From the NCBI GenBank assembly GCA_026745465.1, contig JACYXH010000007.1, positions 549,501-613,500 of the forward strand: 64,000 bases of DNA, read 5' to 3'. Position numbers and translations under genes: made by a program. The notes beneath the pieces were generated by a model. That model saw only the letters and a program-made list of their open reading frames with translations. It was not told the origin of the DNA and searched no databases. The stretch comes from Lota lota (Eukaryota > Chordata > Actinopteri > Gadiformes > Lotidae). Positions 27,118 through 53,607 of this stretch are shown here, piece by piece (the stretch's first letter is position 1; each line of letters begins with the position of its first letter).

Positions 27118-28862
27118 TCAATAAACATCTCCGGCCCCGCCCCCGCCCACGCCACCGTCCTCCTCCTCCTCCTCCTCCTCTTCGTACCTCTTCTTGTGCG
27201 ACGGCGTCTTGCTCCGGTGCGGCCGCTTCCCAGGGCACCCCGCGGCGTCCCGGAGGTGCACCAGCTCGTGCTTCTTCAGCAGGCCCGGGAGAGAGAACCC
27301 TTTGCCGCAGGTGCCGCACGCCCACGGCTTCTTGAACAGGTGCGTCCGCTTGTGCGCCTTGAGGTGCGACGTCAGCTTGTAGCGCTTGCCGCACTGCTCG
27401 CAGCCGTGCGGCCTCTCGTCGCTGTGCAGCCGCACGTGCACCTTGAGGTTCCCGACCTGCGTGAAGGCCTTGTCGCACACGGGGCACGTGTACGGCTTCT
27501 CGCGCGTGTGGATGCGCGTGTGGATCCGCAGGCAGTACTTGCTGGAGAACCTCTTGTGGCACACGGGGCACGGCAGCTTGGTCTTGGGCCCGTGGTCCTT
27601 CTGGTGGCGCTTCAGGTCCGACAGGTAGACGAAGGTCTTGCCGCACTGCGCGCACAGGTACTGCCTGTCGCCGGCGTGGTAGCCCATGTGCCTCTTGAGC
27701 AGGCTGGGCACCAGGAAGCGCTTGCCGCAGCGCTCGCACATGTGCGGGCGCTCGCGCGCGTGCCACCGCCGGTGGTTGGCCAGCTTGAACTCGGTGGGGA
27801 AGGCCTTGGCGCACTCGCCGCACGGGAAGCTGCTGCGGCTGGCGTGGCACTCCATGTGCCGCTTGAAGTAGGTGGACTGCGTGAAGCCCTTGTCGCACAC
27901 GCCGCAGTGGAAGGGCTTGCGCTCGCTGTGCGTCAGCGCGTGCTTCTTCAGGCTGGGCATGCGGTGGAAGCAGCGGCCGCAGTGGCCGCAGCTGTAGGGC
28001 CGCGCGGCGCTGTGGATGGGCAGGTGCGTGTTGAGGAAGGCCTGCGTGCGGAAGCCCTTGCCGCAGGTGACGCAGACGAAGGGCTTCTCCCCCGTGTGGA
28101 TGCGCTGGTGGTCCGTGAGCTTCGACTGGTAGGCGAAGCGCTTGCCGCACGTGTCGCAGGTGAAGCGCTCCACGGGGGACTTGGCGCGCCGCCGGCGGTC
28201 TTTCCTGGCGCCGCCGCCGCCGCCCCCGCCCCCGCCGCCGCCGCCGCCGCCGCCGCCGGGGCCCGCCCTGGGGGGACTGAGGGGCGGCAGGGTGGGCAGC
28301 GAGAGGCTGTTGGTGGCCATCTGGGAGACCCACTGGTGCAGCGTGACGCGCTGGATCTGCAGCCGCTGCTGGGCGTCGCCCTCCGCGGCGGCGACGGACG
28401 GAGCGGATCTGGCGGGCGCCTGCAGCGCCCTGAGGGGCACGGACCTCTCTGGGAGCTGAGGCTGCGGAGCGGCTATCTCTGGCGCGGCGGCGGCGGCGGC
28501 GGCGGTGATTTCGGGTGGCGCCACCGCGTCTTCCCCGTCCGTATCGTGTGTGGGTGGAGATCCCGACCGCATGGCCTCACACGCCTCTGCTCCCGCCTCC
28601 TCCTGGGTCGCGCATGCTTCCCGGGGGGGAAGAGGGACATGCACGGCAGAGAGGCTCTCCAGCGCGCCGCCGCCGCCCGTTGATTCGACGGGACTCTCAG
28701 AAACGGGGGTCACGCCGCTCGTGTCCTCGTCGGCCGCGTGCATGTTGTCCGTTGGGTCGGGGGTGTGTGGGGCCTGGGGCTCCTCCGGTTGTACGGGCTC
28801 CAGGGGGCCAGGGAGGAAGGACAGGGAGGAGAGCACGCAGTCTCCCACAGTGGAGGAGATGG
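27118..28862 (-). CDS. Final exon with eleven C2H2 zinc fingers
   Basis: The largest exon of the preceding gene. Acceptor cttccccag lies at 28863, and the stop at 27118 follows a Glu-rich tail. Fingers 1-11 run in tandem from about 28165 down to 27265 with the C-x2-C-x12-H-x3-H spacing. Linkers vary (HTGEKP after finger 1, HTREKP after finger 8, others degenerate), unlike KRAB arrays with uniform linkers. A GCC/GGC-rich run encodes the polyglycine stretch at about 28210-28260. Very high GC contrasts with the AT-rich flanks. Confidence 0.92.
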
Positions 28863-31800
28863 CTGGGGAAGACGGAGCATGTTGATAAGGGGTCAATGTC
28901 TCAGTTCTTTTGCGGGATGACATTTTTTTCCCCCCCAAATAAAGCAAGGAAGCAAAGACTACTATGCACTATTTGCCGTATCAATCAGGCTAGGCGTTAC
29001 ACAATCAAACAGAGTAAACATTTATATTATTTATAGACAACTTAATTATTTACATTATCAATAGTTATATAAATAATATGACCCATGTATCACACTTGCC
29101 TGCAGTAAAATCAAAGACAAAACCACTTAAACAATCGATATATTTTTTATCTTTCTGTTTATTTAAATTGAGGGCTTTTCTAAATAAAGGCGCGGCTTAC
29201 CACTGGTGGTGAGGAAGCCCTTCTGCTTCTGGTGTCGCAGCAGGACCCTCAGGTCTCCGTGGTCGGGGATGAAGTGGCCGCACTCCTCCAGGACGGAGGG
29301 CTGACTGGGGATCATGGTGCCCAGCTGAGGTGGAGGGAAGAAGGTTCATTATCATCCATAAACATGGAGCCAAGAAAGATATCCATACAGAAGAAGAACA
29401 TGACTACAAGTTGTACTACTTCCATGATAGAAGCAGCTGTCTTTGCTTTGATGATTTACTTAATACTGTCTGAATAGCAAATTGTAAAAATAGTATTTTT
29501 ATTACTATTTTGTCATTTATCAGATGCTTTTATCCAAAGTGACTTTAATTATATTCTTGCTTTTGGATACATTTCATTAAGGACCAGTTGGGGGGTTAAG
29601 GGATTTTGCTCAAGGATTCCTAGGTAAGATTGCAAACATTTGGGTTTGAACCCCACCTTTTGGCTGGGAGTTTCCATACCTCACCATAACCACTCGGCTA
29701 ACCTGGCTAACAAACCAAAATAATAGGCAGCCATTGAACCCCAATTGAATGTCCCCGGGCCAACCTATGATCGCTGAAACCCAGAGCAACAGGTGGACAG
29801 GTGACCTACCTGGGAGAGGTTGGGCACAGGAAGCAGCTGCTCCAGTTTGTACACTAGTCCTGCGATAAGAGCCTGCAGAGCCGTGTCGTACTTGGTCCCA
29901 TACTGGACAGGAAACACCTCCTGCAGACGGCAAACTGATATGACTTATGATGAATCATCAATGAATGGACCGAGATCATAGATATATTCATAAAATTATA
30001 ATATTCTGGGTTTATATATATATATAAACCCAGAAAAGTCTGAAGGATAAGAAGTTGCAAATGAAACAGAAATGACTATTACTTTATAATAATTAGTTAC
30101 ATTATTATAATTAGTTATATGCATAAACACTTGAAAGTCTAAAGGGTTAAACGTTCTTGGTGAAGCAGCGATGAATATTGCACAATACTCATGTATCACT
30201 CTTTAGGACAATAGACACATTCATACAGTGTGTGTTTGTCAGTAAGTAAGATGTAATGTGACATGAACTCAACAACCAAACCTGGAAGAAGCGCTGTCTC
30301 TCAGCTGTGTTTTTGAGCAGAATCTGGACCAGCACCATGAAGTTAGTCTGTGACTTCTCCACGTCTACATCCTTCTACAAACACACGTGATCATGGGTTA
30401 GTTTACTTTAAAATCATCATCTATGTGGAGCACCACTTTGTGTTTACTATTTAGTCATTTTGCATTTATCCAAAGACTTGGGGCATCTTGCCCAAGGATG
30501 ACTGCAGGTAGGGTGTGGACATTGAGTTTCGAACTCTGAACCTTTTGGCTGGGAGTCAAACTGCCTCTTTACTATCCTGCCCCTTTTTCTTCAAGAAAAG
30601 AGTCTCGTGGATATTACTTCTTCGATTAGATTGGATTAGGGGAGGCAGTGGTAAAATATGTCTCATCATCACTATTACCATCCTCATCATCACCGATCCT
30701 CAACACGATAACTTACTCCAGCTGGGATCTTCAGCTTGTTTATGAGAGCTTGAACTGCCGAGCAGTCTGGTGTCGCCTCTTTGACCAACTCCAAAATGAT
30801 CTACAGAAACGATCGTGAAATGCATCAGGGACACTTTTCAAAAGAAAAAGACCCCATGAAGTCAAAATGTGGCTCCTGGTTAGGGTAATGTAATTTCACC
30901 TCATTTATTGTACTAAAGGTAAGATACACAGTCCAAATCAAACAAAATATTCAAATAAAATAATGCCACTTGAAAGTTGAACTACTGATTGTATAAGATG
31001 TCGAAAATAATTGTAATAGAATCAAATAACAATGTATGAATAATATGCATGAAAAAAAATGGACAGGGGGACAATAGAGGCAACAAAAAAAAGACATGAA
31101 CCTGCCACACATGTAAGTGCTAATTAAAACAAACCCAACCAAACGAACTGCTCGTACCCGTGCCCTCAGGCCCAGGATCAACTGGGCCGTCTGCTTGGCG
31201 CTCATGAGCTCCGGAACCGTCTGCGTCACCATGGTGACGAACTCCTCCACCTTGTCGTAGCGCCGGACGTTCCTCCTCTCTATGACCTGCCAGATGTAGG
31301 AGTAGACCAGCTGCAGGGGGGAGGCCAGCAGACGCAGAGAGGCCAGGGGAAGGGTGGAGGCGGCTGAACCTATACGGGACATTAACAAAACAATAAGGGC
31401 GCGTCCCAAAACGATTTACTATTACGTCCAACTTTTCTATTGCTCTTTCACGACACCATCAAGAAGACGGGGAGAGGGAGCTAGTGGACGAGCTGGATGG
31501 AGAGAAGCAGTTTGGAAATGGCATTAATTAAATTGATTAATTGAGATTCTGCAGACTTATTTAATATTAATTGAATAGCAAGTACAAATTCGCCAACAAT
31601 TGAATATAGGTGGCATATTGTGATATGCATAATTGTTTGACACTGGTCAAAGTGGGTTTTTGTAAGGGCAGGTAACCCCAATTAGAAGGGGCCACCAATG
31701 TGATCCACATGCATTTATTGGCTACTTGGGTTTCGTTTGGAATGCATGCAGGTCTTTCAGGAGATTCTTTCATAACGGTGTGTGGTATAATAAAGATGGA

Positions 31801-32229
31801 TAGATATACATGTTTACAGCCATCGGGTATGTTATGCATAGGTTGTATGAATTGGAAACATGTTGCCAATACCACGTAGTTTAACGTGGCGTAGATCGCA
31901 ACTGAAGACGATAAACTAACTAGAACACTTTTACACAGTGCTGAACAAATGAACTGACACAGAGGGCGGAAGTACTCGCAGTGTCTGCTTCCTCTCATCC
32001 TAAAATATAAAAGGTTTGCGGATTATCTCACCACATTACAATTCAAAATGAAAGGTTACGAGCCTTTGTCACAATAAACGTGTTTGAGATGATAAAAGTC
32101 GCTGTCTAATTTCGTTATTGTGAATGACTGATCGTTGATGCGCTCATCCAAGGCAACACATCTCACACAAATAGCAACATAGCAGCTAGCTTTGCAAAAC
32201 CTACCTCGAGTCCTAACTAGTTTATCCAT
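27118..32229 (-). CDS. TIN2-type N-terminal domain fused to C2H2 zinc fingers
   Basis: Seven minus-strand exons splice in frame to about 797 codons: 32229-32205, 31369-31158, 30800-30717, 30374-30282, 29920-29810, 29324-29201 and 28862-27118. Residues of about 12-210 match the TINF2/TIN2 N-terminal domain (for example YSYIWQVIERRNVRRYDKVE and LVYKLEQLLPVPNLSQL), which in human TIN2 binds the shelterin proteins TRF2 and TPP1. Residues 217-449 are low-complexity, with acidic, Ala-rich and Gly14-type stretches. Residues of about 450-750 are eleven C2H2 fingers, followed by a basic then acidic tail. The start is ATG 32229 in a 25-base coding exon, before gtaggt. It is probably a nuclear DNA-binding protein. 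I believe fish zinc-finger proteins with this N-terminal domain exist but cannot confirm the name. A telomere role is only a possibility raised by the domain. Confidence 0.88.
29505..29705 (+). repeat. SINE-like dispersed repeat, long copy
   Basis: One of the fullest copies: 'catttatcagatgcttttat', 'catttcattaaggaccag', 'ttttgctcaaggattcctag' and 'tttgaaccccaccttttggc'. It lies in the intron between exons 5 and 6 of the zinc-finger gene. Confidence 0.7.
30450..30580 (+). repeat. SINE-like dispersed repeat copy
   Basis: 'gtcattttgcatttatccaa', 'catcttgcccaaggatgact' and 'tttcgaactctgaacctttt' in an intron of the zinc-finger gene. Confidence 0.65.
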
Positions 32230-33161
32230 TTTTTGCACACCCTTATAGCTTAAGTGGGATGAATGTGAATACTCTAAATAACTACAAAGTACTACATTTT
32301 ACCCGAAACACGTTAAAATGTAACAATAACTCTGCAACTGCTGTCAAGCCAGGCAGGTTTAAGAAGGCTTATGGGTAAGGGATTTTCAAAATAAGAGCGT
32401 GTTTACTTCCGTTAGAGCCTCAAGCCATCCACCACTCGAGCAAAATATAAACATTCAAGGTGATGCCGATTATGGAATATTTCAAAACTCTTTGTCAATA
32501 CTTTTAGATTATGTGTATAATAATGAAAAGGAATATGTATACACACAAATTATGCGAGGAGCTCAGCAGAAAATATTATACTTTAATTGAGTTGAAAAAA
32601 ACAACAGCATATCCTTTCTATGAACATGTACACATGCACAATCTCACAAAATAACAATGAAAACATGACAGACATCTCTCTAAACAGCAGTTATTTACAT
32701 GTATAGTACACACGTTGTTACATGATCACATCTTTAATGAATGGATTAAATGTTTTTTAATGATTCATCACTTTTGGTTAACTCTCAAAAAAACTTCAAT
32801 CAACCGTTTCGGAATTTCCAACTGTTGAAAAAAAAGGTTTAAAACGTTATTGACATTTTTTTTAAACTCTCGTTTCCCCTTCCTTTGTGGATGATTCTGC
32901 GAGCGCTATGCGGTCTGGCAGCCAGTTTTGGCTGTTGATTCATCGGGGTCTTGTGGACATCAGTCCAGTGGACAATTGGCATTTCCTCCAGCCTACGGCC
33001 ACTTCTTTTGTGGGGGAGAACAAGCCTCCCTTATGCCCCTCTCCACTGAGGTCATCTATCTATCCATTTCTTTCTCTCTGTCTCTCTCTCTGTTGAGGTT
33101 GTTATCTCGCACTCGCACACTCTAGGTCTATCTTATCTCACTTCTCTCTCTCTATCTGTTC

Positions 33162-33311
<150 letters not shown>

Positions 33312-33949
33312 TACAATCCCTAACACCTCTCTCTCTATCACTCTCTCCATTCTGCTCTCATCATTCACTTGCACTCTTTCTCTCGCTTTCTTACACTCTC
33401 TCACTTTCTCTCTCTGACATACACACATGCACTCTCTCTCTCTCTCTGCCGGTGACACATAGATGATTGGCAGCAGCAGAAGCAGCACCCAGCCGACTCA
33501 TACTCTCATGACTTGAATATGATTGAGTCTGTGACTGAGGAATAACAGCTCAACGAAGGCAGGAGAGACACCCGCACATCATACATCTCTCTCTCTCTCT
33601 GTGTCTCTCTCCTTCTCTGTCTCTCCCTCCTTCTCTCTTTGCGGCAACAACTTGAGAATACAATGACAGAATTGAGAGAAAGAGAGAGACAGAGAGAAAG
33701 AGGCTTGAGCCAGTGGCGATCTGCCATCTGGCCTGGTCTTTTGATGAGGAAAAGTGGGGCAGTTCTGGAATTTGCCCAGTGTGTTGTTTGTGTGGAGCGG
33801 GTTCACAGATCACGATAATGTCAGAGCTAAACACAAGCCCCACGACTCGAAACACTCTTTTAAACAATCGTCTGCAATGATGTGGTTTGCTGTACCTTTG
33901 GCTTTTCATTTTAATCGTATTAGGGTCAGGGCTATGCTGTTCGACTGAC

Positions 33950-34060
33950 AGTCACTGGCTTTGGTCCCCAATGTCTGCACGAAAGCTGGATGTAAGAGGG
34001 CCCCTACCCCCTACCGTCTCCTAAATGACATGTATCTGAATTCACTGTAATTTAAATTTC
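33950..34060 (-). repeat. SINE-like dispersed repeat copy
   Basis: 'tttggtccccaatgtctgca' and 'gacatgtatctgaattcact' mark a minus-oriented copy. Confidence 0.55.
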
Positions 34061-34264
34061 ACAATTGTGAAAGTAAATAGTAAAGTTATTGAGATTTAAA
34101 GACCGTTGTAATTGTGATTTATACCTTCTGCAATGAATTGAGCATCCACACCTTTTTCTACAGAAGAGAGAGTCCAGAGGCGTGTGTGAAACCCAGATCT
34201 AGTCTTAAGTCCAATAAAGAAATTGTGCGGTTAATATGTATTCTATGTGTTACAGTATCTCTCA

Positions 34265-34268
<4 letters not shown>

Positions 34269-34353
<85 letters not shown>
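34269..34353. repeat. (CA)n microsatellite, about 85 bp
   Basis: Near-perfect CA run in the interval downstream of the kit-ligand gene. Confidence 0.95.
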
Positions 34354-34355
<2 letters not shown>

Positions 34356-34913
34356 AAGTGGTTTCAGTTTGGATTAATATGTTAAGCCCCCAGGTATACT
34401 TTCATATTAGCGTTCACAAGAGGGGACCTAGTTTACAAGGTGATGTGACCAAAATGAAGCCCATTTTCAATTCAATGTTTTTTATCCTGCTGTTGAGGAC
34501 AACCCATTTGCCCGGTGCTAAAATGGTTGACAACATTCAGCTCAGTCCCTGTGCTGTACATAACCACTGACCAAATGAACTGGTGTTCAAATACTACTCA
34601 CACACACACATGTGTTTAAATACCCATTTTGACCACCAACTACTAGTTGCTTAAAAAAAAAAAAGTCTCTATACAGGGGGGAAATGAAAATACAATGTCC
34701 GGTTACAAAATAAGGAAAAGTCCTTCAAAAAAGTTCCTTCAGCCGTTGAGATTTGTGCGTTCCCTGCTGCACCCCAGGTCCGAAGCAAGTGAAAGACAGA
34801 GCGCTTTTTGTCCAGCAAAGCTGTTCAGAACAACAGACCAATCAGGCGCGTCGGTCTAATTTTATCTAGTTTTTTTCTTTTTCTTTCAACCCCCCATTGT
34901 CATTTGGTCCTCT

Positions 34914-41725
<6,812 letters not shown>

Positions 41726-41801
41726 ATGGAACGAAAATTGAAGATTTCCCCAATCCAAAGCATGAAATTCAGATCAGAGAGATACCAAAGAGACAGAGCT
41801 T

Positions 41802-41836
<35 letters not shown>

Positions 41837-42234
41837 TGGTGCCTGTGAGAGATAGAGAGAGAGAGGAGCAGAGTGCGGAGTGTGATCAGAGGATGGGAGG
41901 CCGGTCTGTTTCCACTCCAGACGACAGTTGACTGAAGCCTTTTTTCACAAGGGCCTGAGGCCGCCTACAGGCTGACTCACTGTGTGACACGCCGACGTCG
42001 TCTTCGCCGTCACCGCTGGCGTCGGTGGCTACACGCTTCTCCAGAAAACTCCTACGTGATGCCGAGAAATGAGCCGCGTGCTTCACCGGTCTCAGAAGAG
42101 CGTCACACTTCGCACGCATGGGAAACTCTGCCACTGTTCTACCGCCTCCTGTACTTGCAAAGGATGCAACATTTTAAGTTTGTAATGTTACAAATATGTT
42201 TGATTGTTGCATTGTAATATTATATGAAAGGGGT

Positions 42235-42440
42235 TACTTTGTAACATAGGAGTACAGTTGTAACAGTGGTTGTAACTTTGTAGGGCTGTAAATGTGTAAA
42301 GTTTTAACATTGTGCACTAAAGGTGTACATTTGAACATTTGTACAGGTGTAACATTGTGTTGTAAATGTGTAACATTGTGCACTAAAAGTGTACATTTGT
42401 AGAGTTGTACAGGTGAAACGTTAAATTGTAAAGGTAACAA
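42235..42440. repeat. Degenerate repeat of 'gtgtaacattgtgcactaaa' type
   Basis: Two longer units sharing 'gtgtacatttg' and 'aacattgtgcactaaa' lie among shorter variants. A related stretch occurs at 42640-42745 ('aaaggtgaaatattgtag'). Confidence 0.6.
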
Positions 42441-42547
42441 AAGTAACATTCTAACTGTTGATTGCAGCTTTCTCCAGAACTGCTCATCCAAACAACTTCA
42501 CACTCGACACTGAACTTCCGTAGGTCCTCAGCAATACACCTGCCAGA

Positions 42548-42592
42548 TACATACATACATACATACATACATACATACATACATACATACAT
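42548..42592. repeat. (CATA)n tetranucleotide repeat
   Basis: About eleven copies of the tetranucleotide cata. Confidence 0.9.
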
Positions 42593-43806
42593 AGCGACAT
42601 ACAGAGACTTCTTATTATAGTTAAGATGTGTACATGTGAAACATAGCAGTAAAGTTGAACTTTGTAAAGGTGAAATATTGTAGAGTTACATTGTAACATT
42701 ATAGTAAAGGTATAACTTTGTAACATACTGTTGCAATGTTTTGAAGTTGTAAAATACACATGCAATCATTAAGGAAAAGTCGTAAATAGAATGTGTTCAG
42801 ATTGATATCTTCGCACTGCAGAATTACCCTGTGTAGCAATACACATGCCACACTCCACCTAGGTGACTTTAACTGGGCTCCTCCGGACAAGGACGCAGGG
42901 TGGTGGTGTTGGAAATCCGGATATTGTAAATGTTGCTCGACAATGCTCCATGACTTGGTGCTCCATGTCGCCATGCAGAATAACTCTCCCTGAGTGTGTG
43001 CGGTGATGGCTTGTTTACCCTGTGCACATTGATTGCTCAATGCGCAACAGGTGTGCAGCCTCACCCAGCCCCAGAGTCCAATCAGTCTGACTCGGGCCAG
43101 GTGAGGCTGCTTCAACCAGCCATCATCCACACACACACGCCCACACCCTGTTACTGATGTAAAAGTAATTGTGGGGTCAAGATTGAGGTTAAGTAATGTG
43201 TAACAGAAATGACATTACATTTTTGTGTTCCTCATGCATTTCAAACATGGGCTTCAAAAGCTTTCTAAGATTCATGTATTCTGTGTTAGGAACCTGATGA
43301 ATGTGTTTGCATGTATTTATGCCCCATGCAGTCATTAAATACCCTTTCAGTATCACTTCATACGATTAATTAATTAAATTACGGCTTGATTCAATAAAAG
43401 GTCAACAAATTGTTTCCTCCATTTCACGGTAGTGCAAATACGACACATTCGAGTCAGCGGAGCTGGAAGCGGGTTGCTTCTAAAAATACCCCAGCAGGCG
43501 ACTTGGCCACACCAGGCTAAATACAAACACAAGAGCTGCAAGCTGCAGGGATTCAACAGGAACCAGGCACGCACACACACACACACACTCCACCTGGTGA
43601 GGTAGGGTTTTTGGTGGCGACTTTTTTTTTTACTACCGGACTGTATTTGGATTGAATAAATGTGTCCAGCCTGTTTAAAAGGTTACAGGTCACTGGACAA
43701 CTACCAAACCACACGGGCTATGGATCGGGAGTACTACTAGAGGGCATGAGAATAACATGGAGATCTCTGGGTGGGGGACAGCAGGTCGAAACAGGTTGTA
43801 TTAGGA

Positions 43807-43907
<101 letters not shown>

Positions 43908-43916
43908 AACAGACAG

Positions 43917-44006
43917 AGGTCCTGTCTAGCTCGTTTGGTGGAGCACGGTATTAACATCGGCCCATGCAAAGGTCATAGTTCAGGGTCTTGACACTTTGGA
44001 TAAAAG
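43917..44006 (+). repeat. tRNA-headed SINE, copy A
   Basis: 'tagctcgtttggtggagcac' resembles a tRNA A-box region, and 'ggtcatagttcagggtcttg' follows at B-box distance. The tail is 'acactttggataaaagcatc'. A close inverted copy lies at 60987-61076. Confidence 0.7.
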
Positions 44007-44216
44007 CATCTCCCAGATGGCATGTATTTATTTACTTATTGTAGATGCTCACATATAACCACAGTGATTAGTGTCTGAGTGGCAGACATGAAAGATGAAC
44101 TTTAGATGACCTGTGCATGTTATGTTGTCGTGGTTTTGGTACTTAGTATATGAAAGTATGTAAGTAAGTATATATATGTAAGTATTTATACATATATAAG
44201 TATATAAATATATATA

Positions 44217-44242
44217 TATATCACATGCTTGTATTACATGAG

Positions 44243-44309
<67 letters not shown>

Positions 44310-44350
44310 ATATATATGTATACGACTCATGCAATACAAGCATGTGATAT
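44217..44350. repeat. 25-bp inverted repeat around a (TA)n core
   Basis: The left arm (44217-44242, containing tcacatgcttgtattacat) and right arm (44326-44350, containing gcaatacaagcatgtga) are inverse with about one mismatch in 25. They enclose about 80 bases that are almost pure TA. Confidence 0.85.
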
Positions 44351-44756
44351 GAAAGGTAATAAGTGGTCAAACAAGCGGTTTGATTGCACTTTGTTGATTT
44401 TTTTTCTCTAGATTTCAGTTATTGGTGCCCAGGCCAACATTGGAAAATACTGTTAAATTACTATAAACAATAGCCTGCTATGACTAGTAGTGTCAGTTTA
44501 GTCTGTATATCACTTTAGTCTGTATGTTACTTTTCAAAACATTTCATAACATACACACACACACACACTCAAACATTGTAACACACATACACACACACAC
44601 TCACATATTGTATATACGTATTTGAGTATACATGCTTTAGTTATTTTTGTGTTTTAGCTTTTTTAACTTGTATTACTTTGTTTAGTGGATTACACAAAAG
44701 TGTGTCCTCCATTTTCTGTGTAAAAGGTCAAACGGTCATGCTGGCCTTCTCCAGAC

Positions 44757-51907
<7,151 letters not shown>

Positions 51908-52216
51908 CCAATCATCTGCATGTTTTTATGGGTACTGATGGTGGGGATATGTCAAAGGAATAACTGAATGGTCCCTATTAATAGTTAGGATTGATCGTAC
52001 AATGTTACAACAAAGAATAACAATACATGCCCTTCGATCCGTCAGCTAAAGGGAATAGTTGCGCTAGAAATGTCACGTTGGATGTATCCTTTTTCATTTT
52101 GGCTAGCTACGAATATTTTGTCTCAAGCTGTGACTTAAAATATGTTGCTGCAAAGTTTCCAAGTTTAGAGGCTATTTAGTGCAGATGATAGCAATAGATC
52201 GTTACAAAATGTTCAC

Positions 52217-52262
<46 letters not shown>

Positions 52263-52274
52263 TATATATACAGT

Positions 52275-52306
<32 letters not shown>

Positions 52307-52308
52307 AC
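52217..52308. repeat. (TA)n microsatellite
   Basis: TA runs interrupted by 'cagtatat' and 'ataata'. Confidence 0.93.
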
Positions 52309-52796
52309 CAATCACATATATATATCACCAATATCGTTCATTGGTCTGTTGATTATATCTACAATAATGATTACAAAACTGTGAATTGGATAACCATTGG
52401 ATGAATGTGAATCTGATAGGACTTGATTCTTTTTTATTATTTTGTAATTAATAAACGACTAGCAAGTTATATTATAAATAAATATATAAGAAAGAAACAA
52501 CATTGGTATTTGGAGTTGGTACTGTATTTTGTGTTGTTGTGGCATTGTGCAATACATCGTTTTCTCAGGCTCTCCCTCCGAAAAGAACTGCAGTTCAAAA
52601 TGGATGAAATATTGACAACGATAATCCATCTTTGCAATCAAAGCATGTATAACCAATAACTTCTATCTAACATGCCAAATAAATCGACACCTTTCAGAGG
52701 TTCTTCCGATATCGTGATTACCTTTCAAAAGGCATTATGATTAGCGAGACCTCCGCGTCACCTATGTGTGCTTCTTGCTGTGTGCATCTGTCCACG

Positions 52797-52890
52797 ATGC
52801 TCTCATTTTGTCGACGGCGCTCTTATTCTATCGACGGCGCTTTTATTTTGTTGACGGCGCTCTTATTTTGTCGACGGCGCTCTTATTTTG
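52797..52890. repeat. 21-bp tandem repeat, about 4.5 copies
   Basis: Units of the type 'tcgacggcgctcttattttg' repeat with few changes upstream of lmod2. Confidence 0.88.
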
Positions 52891-53607
52891 GACATGAACA
52901 AAGCCATCTGGCAGGTGACCAGCTGCTACGTTCTCCACACACTCTGAGCTCACAATCTTTTTGCAGCCATGTCTCTCAGTGCAGCGCTTCCTAAAACAGA
53001 CGACGCATCATGAAGGATGTGTGTGTGTGGGGAGGGGGGGTCTGGGGGCATGACCGCCCAACCCTGTCCCCTTTCCCCCCGGCCCCCAGCGGCCGCCCTG
53101 CTCTGGCCCCTCTCTTAAGGCCTTAACAGCAGCTGGAGAGATTAGAAGAGGGGTAGACAGACACACATGCATTCAAGCCACACACACTTATACATATCTA
53201 CAAGCACCCAGCAACCCAAGTCAGACCTGTGTTGATGCAGCTGACAAGGGTCGATCTAGTTTAGACCGGGGGGGGGGTGGTAGACTCGCTGTTATCAGAC
53301 CGGGGCCCCTGTTTCCAGAGCTAGTGACTAAGACAAAGGGTCTGGAAAGATCCGCTGGGTATGAAGGCGTCTTTACCAGACCGCTGACATCGTTGAAGCC
53401 CACGGATGACCCTGGACTCACTGGTGACCCTGGAGTGTTTTAGCGGGAAAAACACAAAAAACGTTTCTGGAACTTTGTTTAAAACGTTTTGAAATTGCAT
53501 TTGAAATTCCTCCGGGCTTGTCGGACGCTTTTGAAATCGGGGAAAAACATTTTGAGAGGTTGAGAGTGACTCCGCCCTCTTAAAAACCGGTTTGCAACGC
53601 TTCGGCC

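Larger units (their letters stand above)
51908..53607. other. Intergenic interval between asb15 and lmod2
   Basis: Holds the asb15 3' UTR, TA microsatellites (52217-52308), a 21-bp tandem repeat (52797-52890) and the presumed lmod2 promoter. An E-box-like cagctg lies near 53130 and an A/T-rich run near 53455-53500, but no element there is secure. Confidence 0.45.

Noticed and set aside
27196-28683. Plus-strand open frame of 495 codons
   Set aside because: It is the antisense of the zinc-finger exon. Its length reflects GC-rich codon structure on the other strand, and the minus strand shows regular C2H2 repeats.
41886-42217. Open frames on both strands in a GC-richer block upstream of kitlg
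   Set aside because: No homology, no consistent splice signals, and a position that fits kitlg 5' flank. It is mentioned only in the interval description.
52797-52890. Tandem units considered as a CRISPR-like array, here and at 25684-25800
   Set aside because: Units are directly adjacent without unique spacers and lie in a eukaryotic genome.
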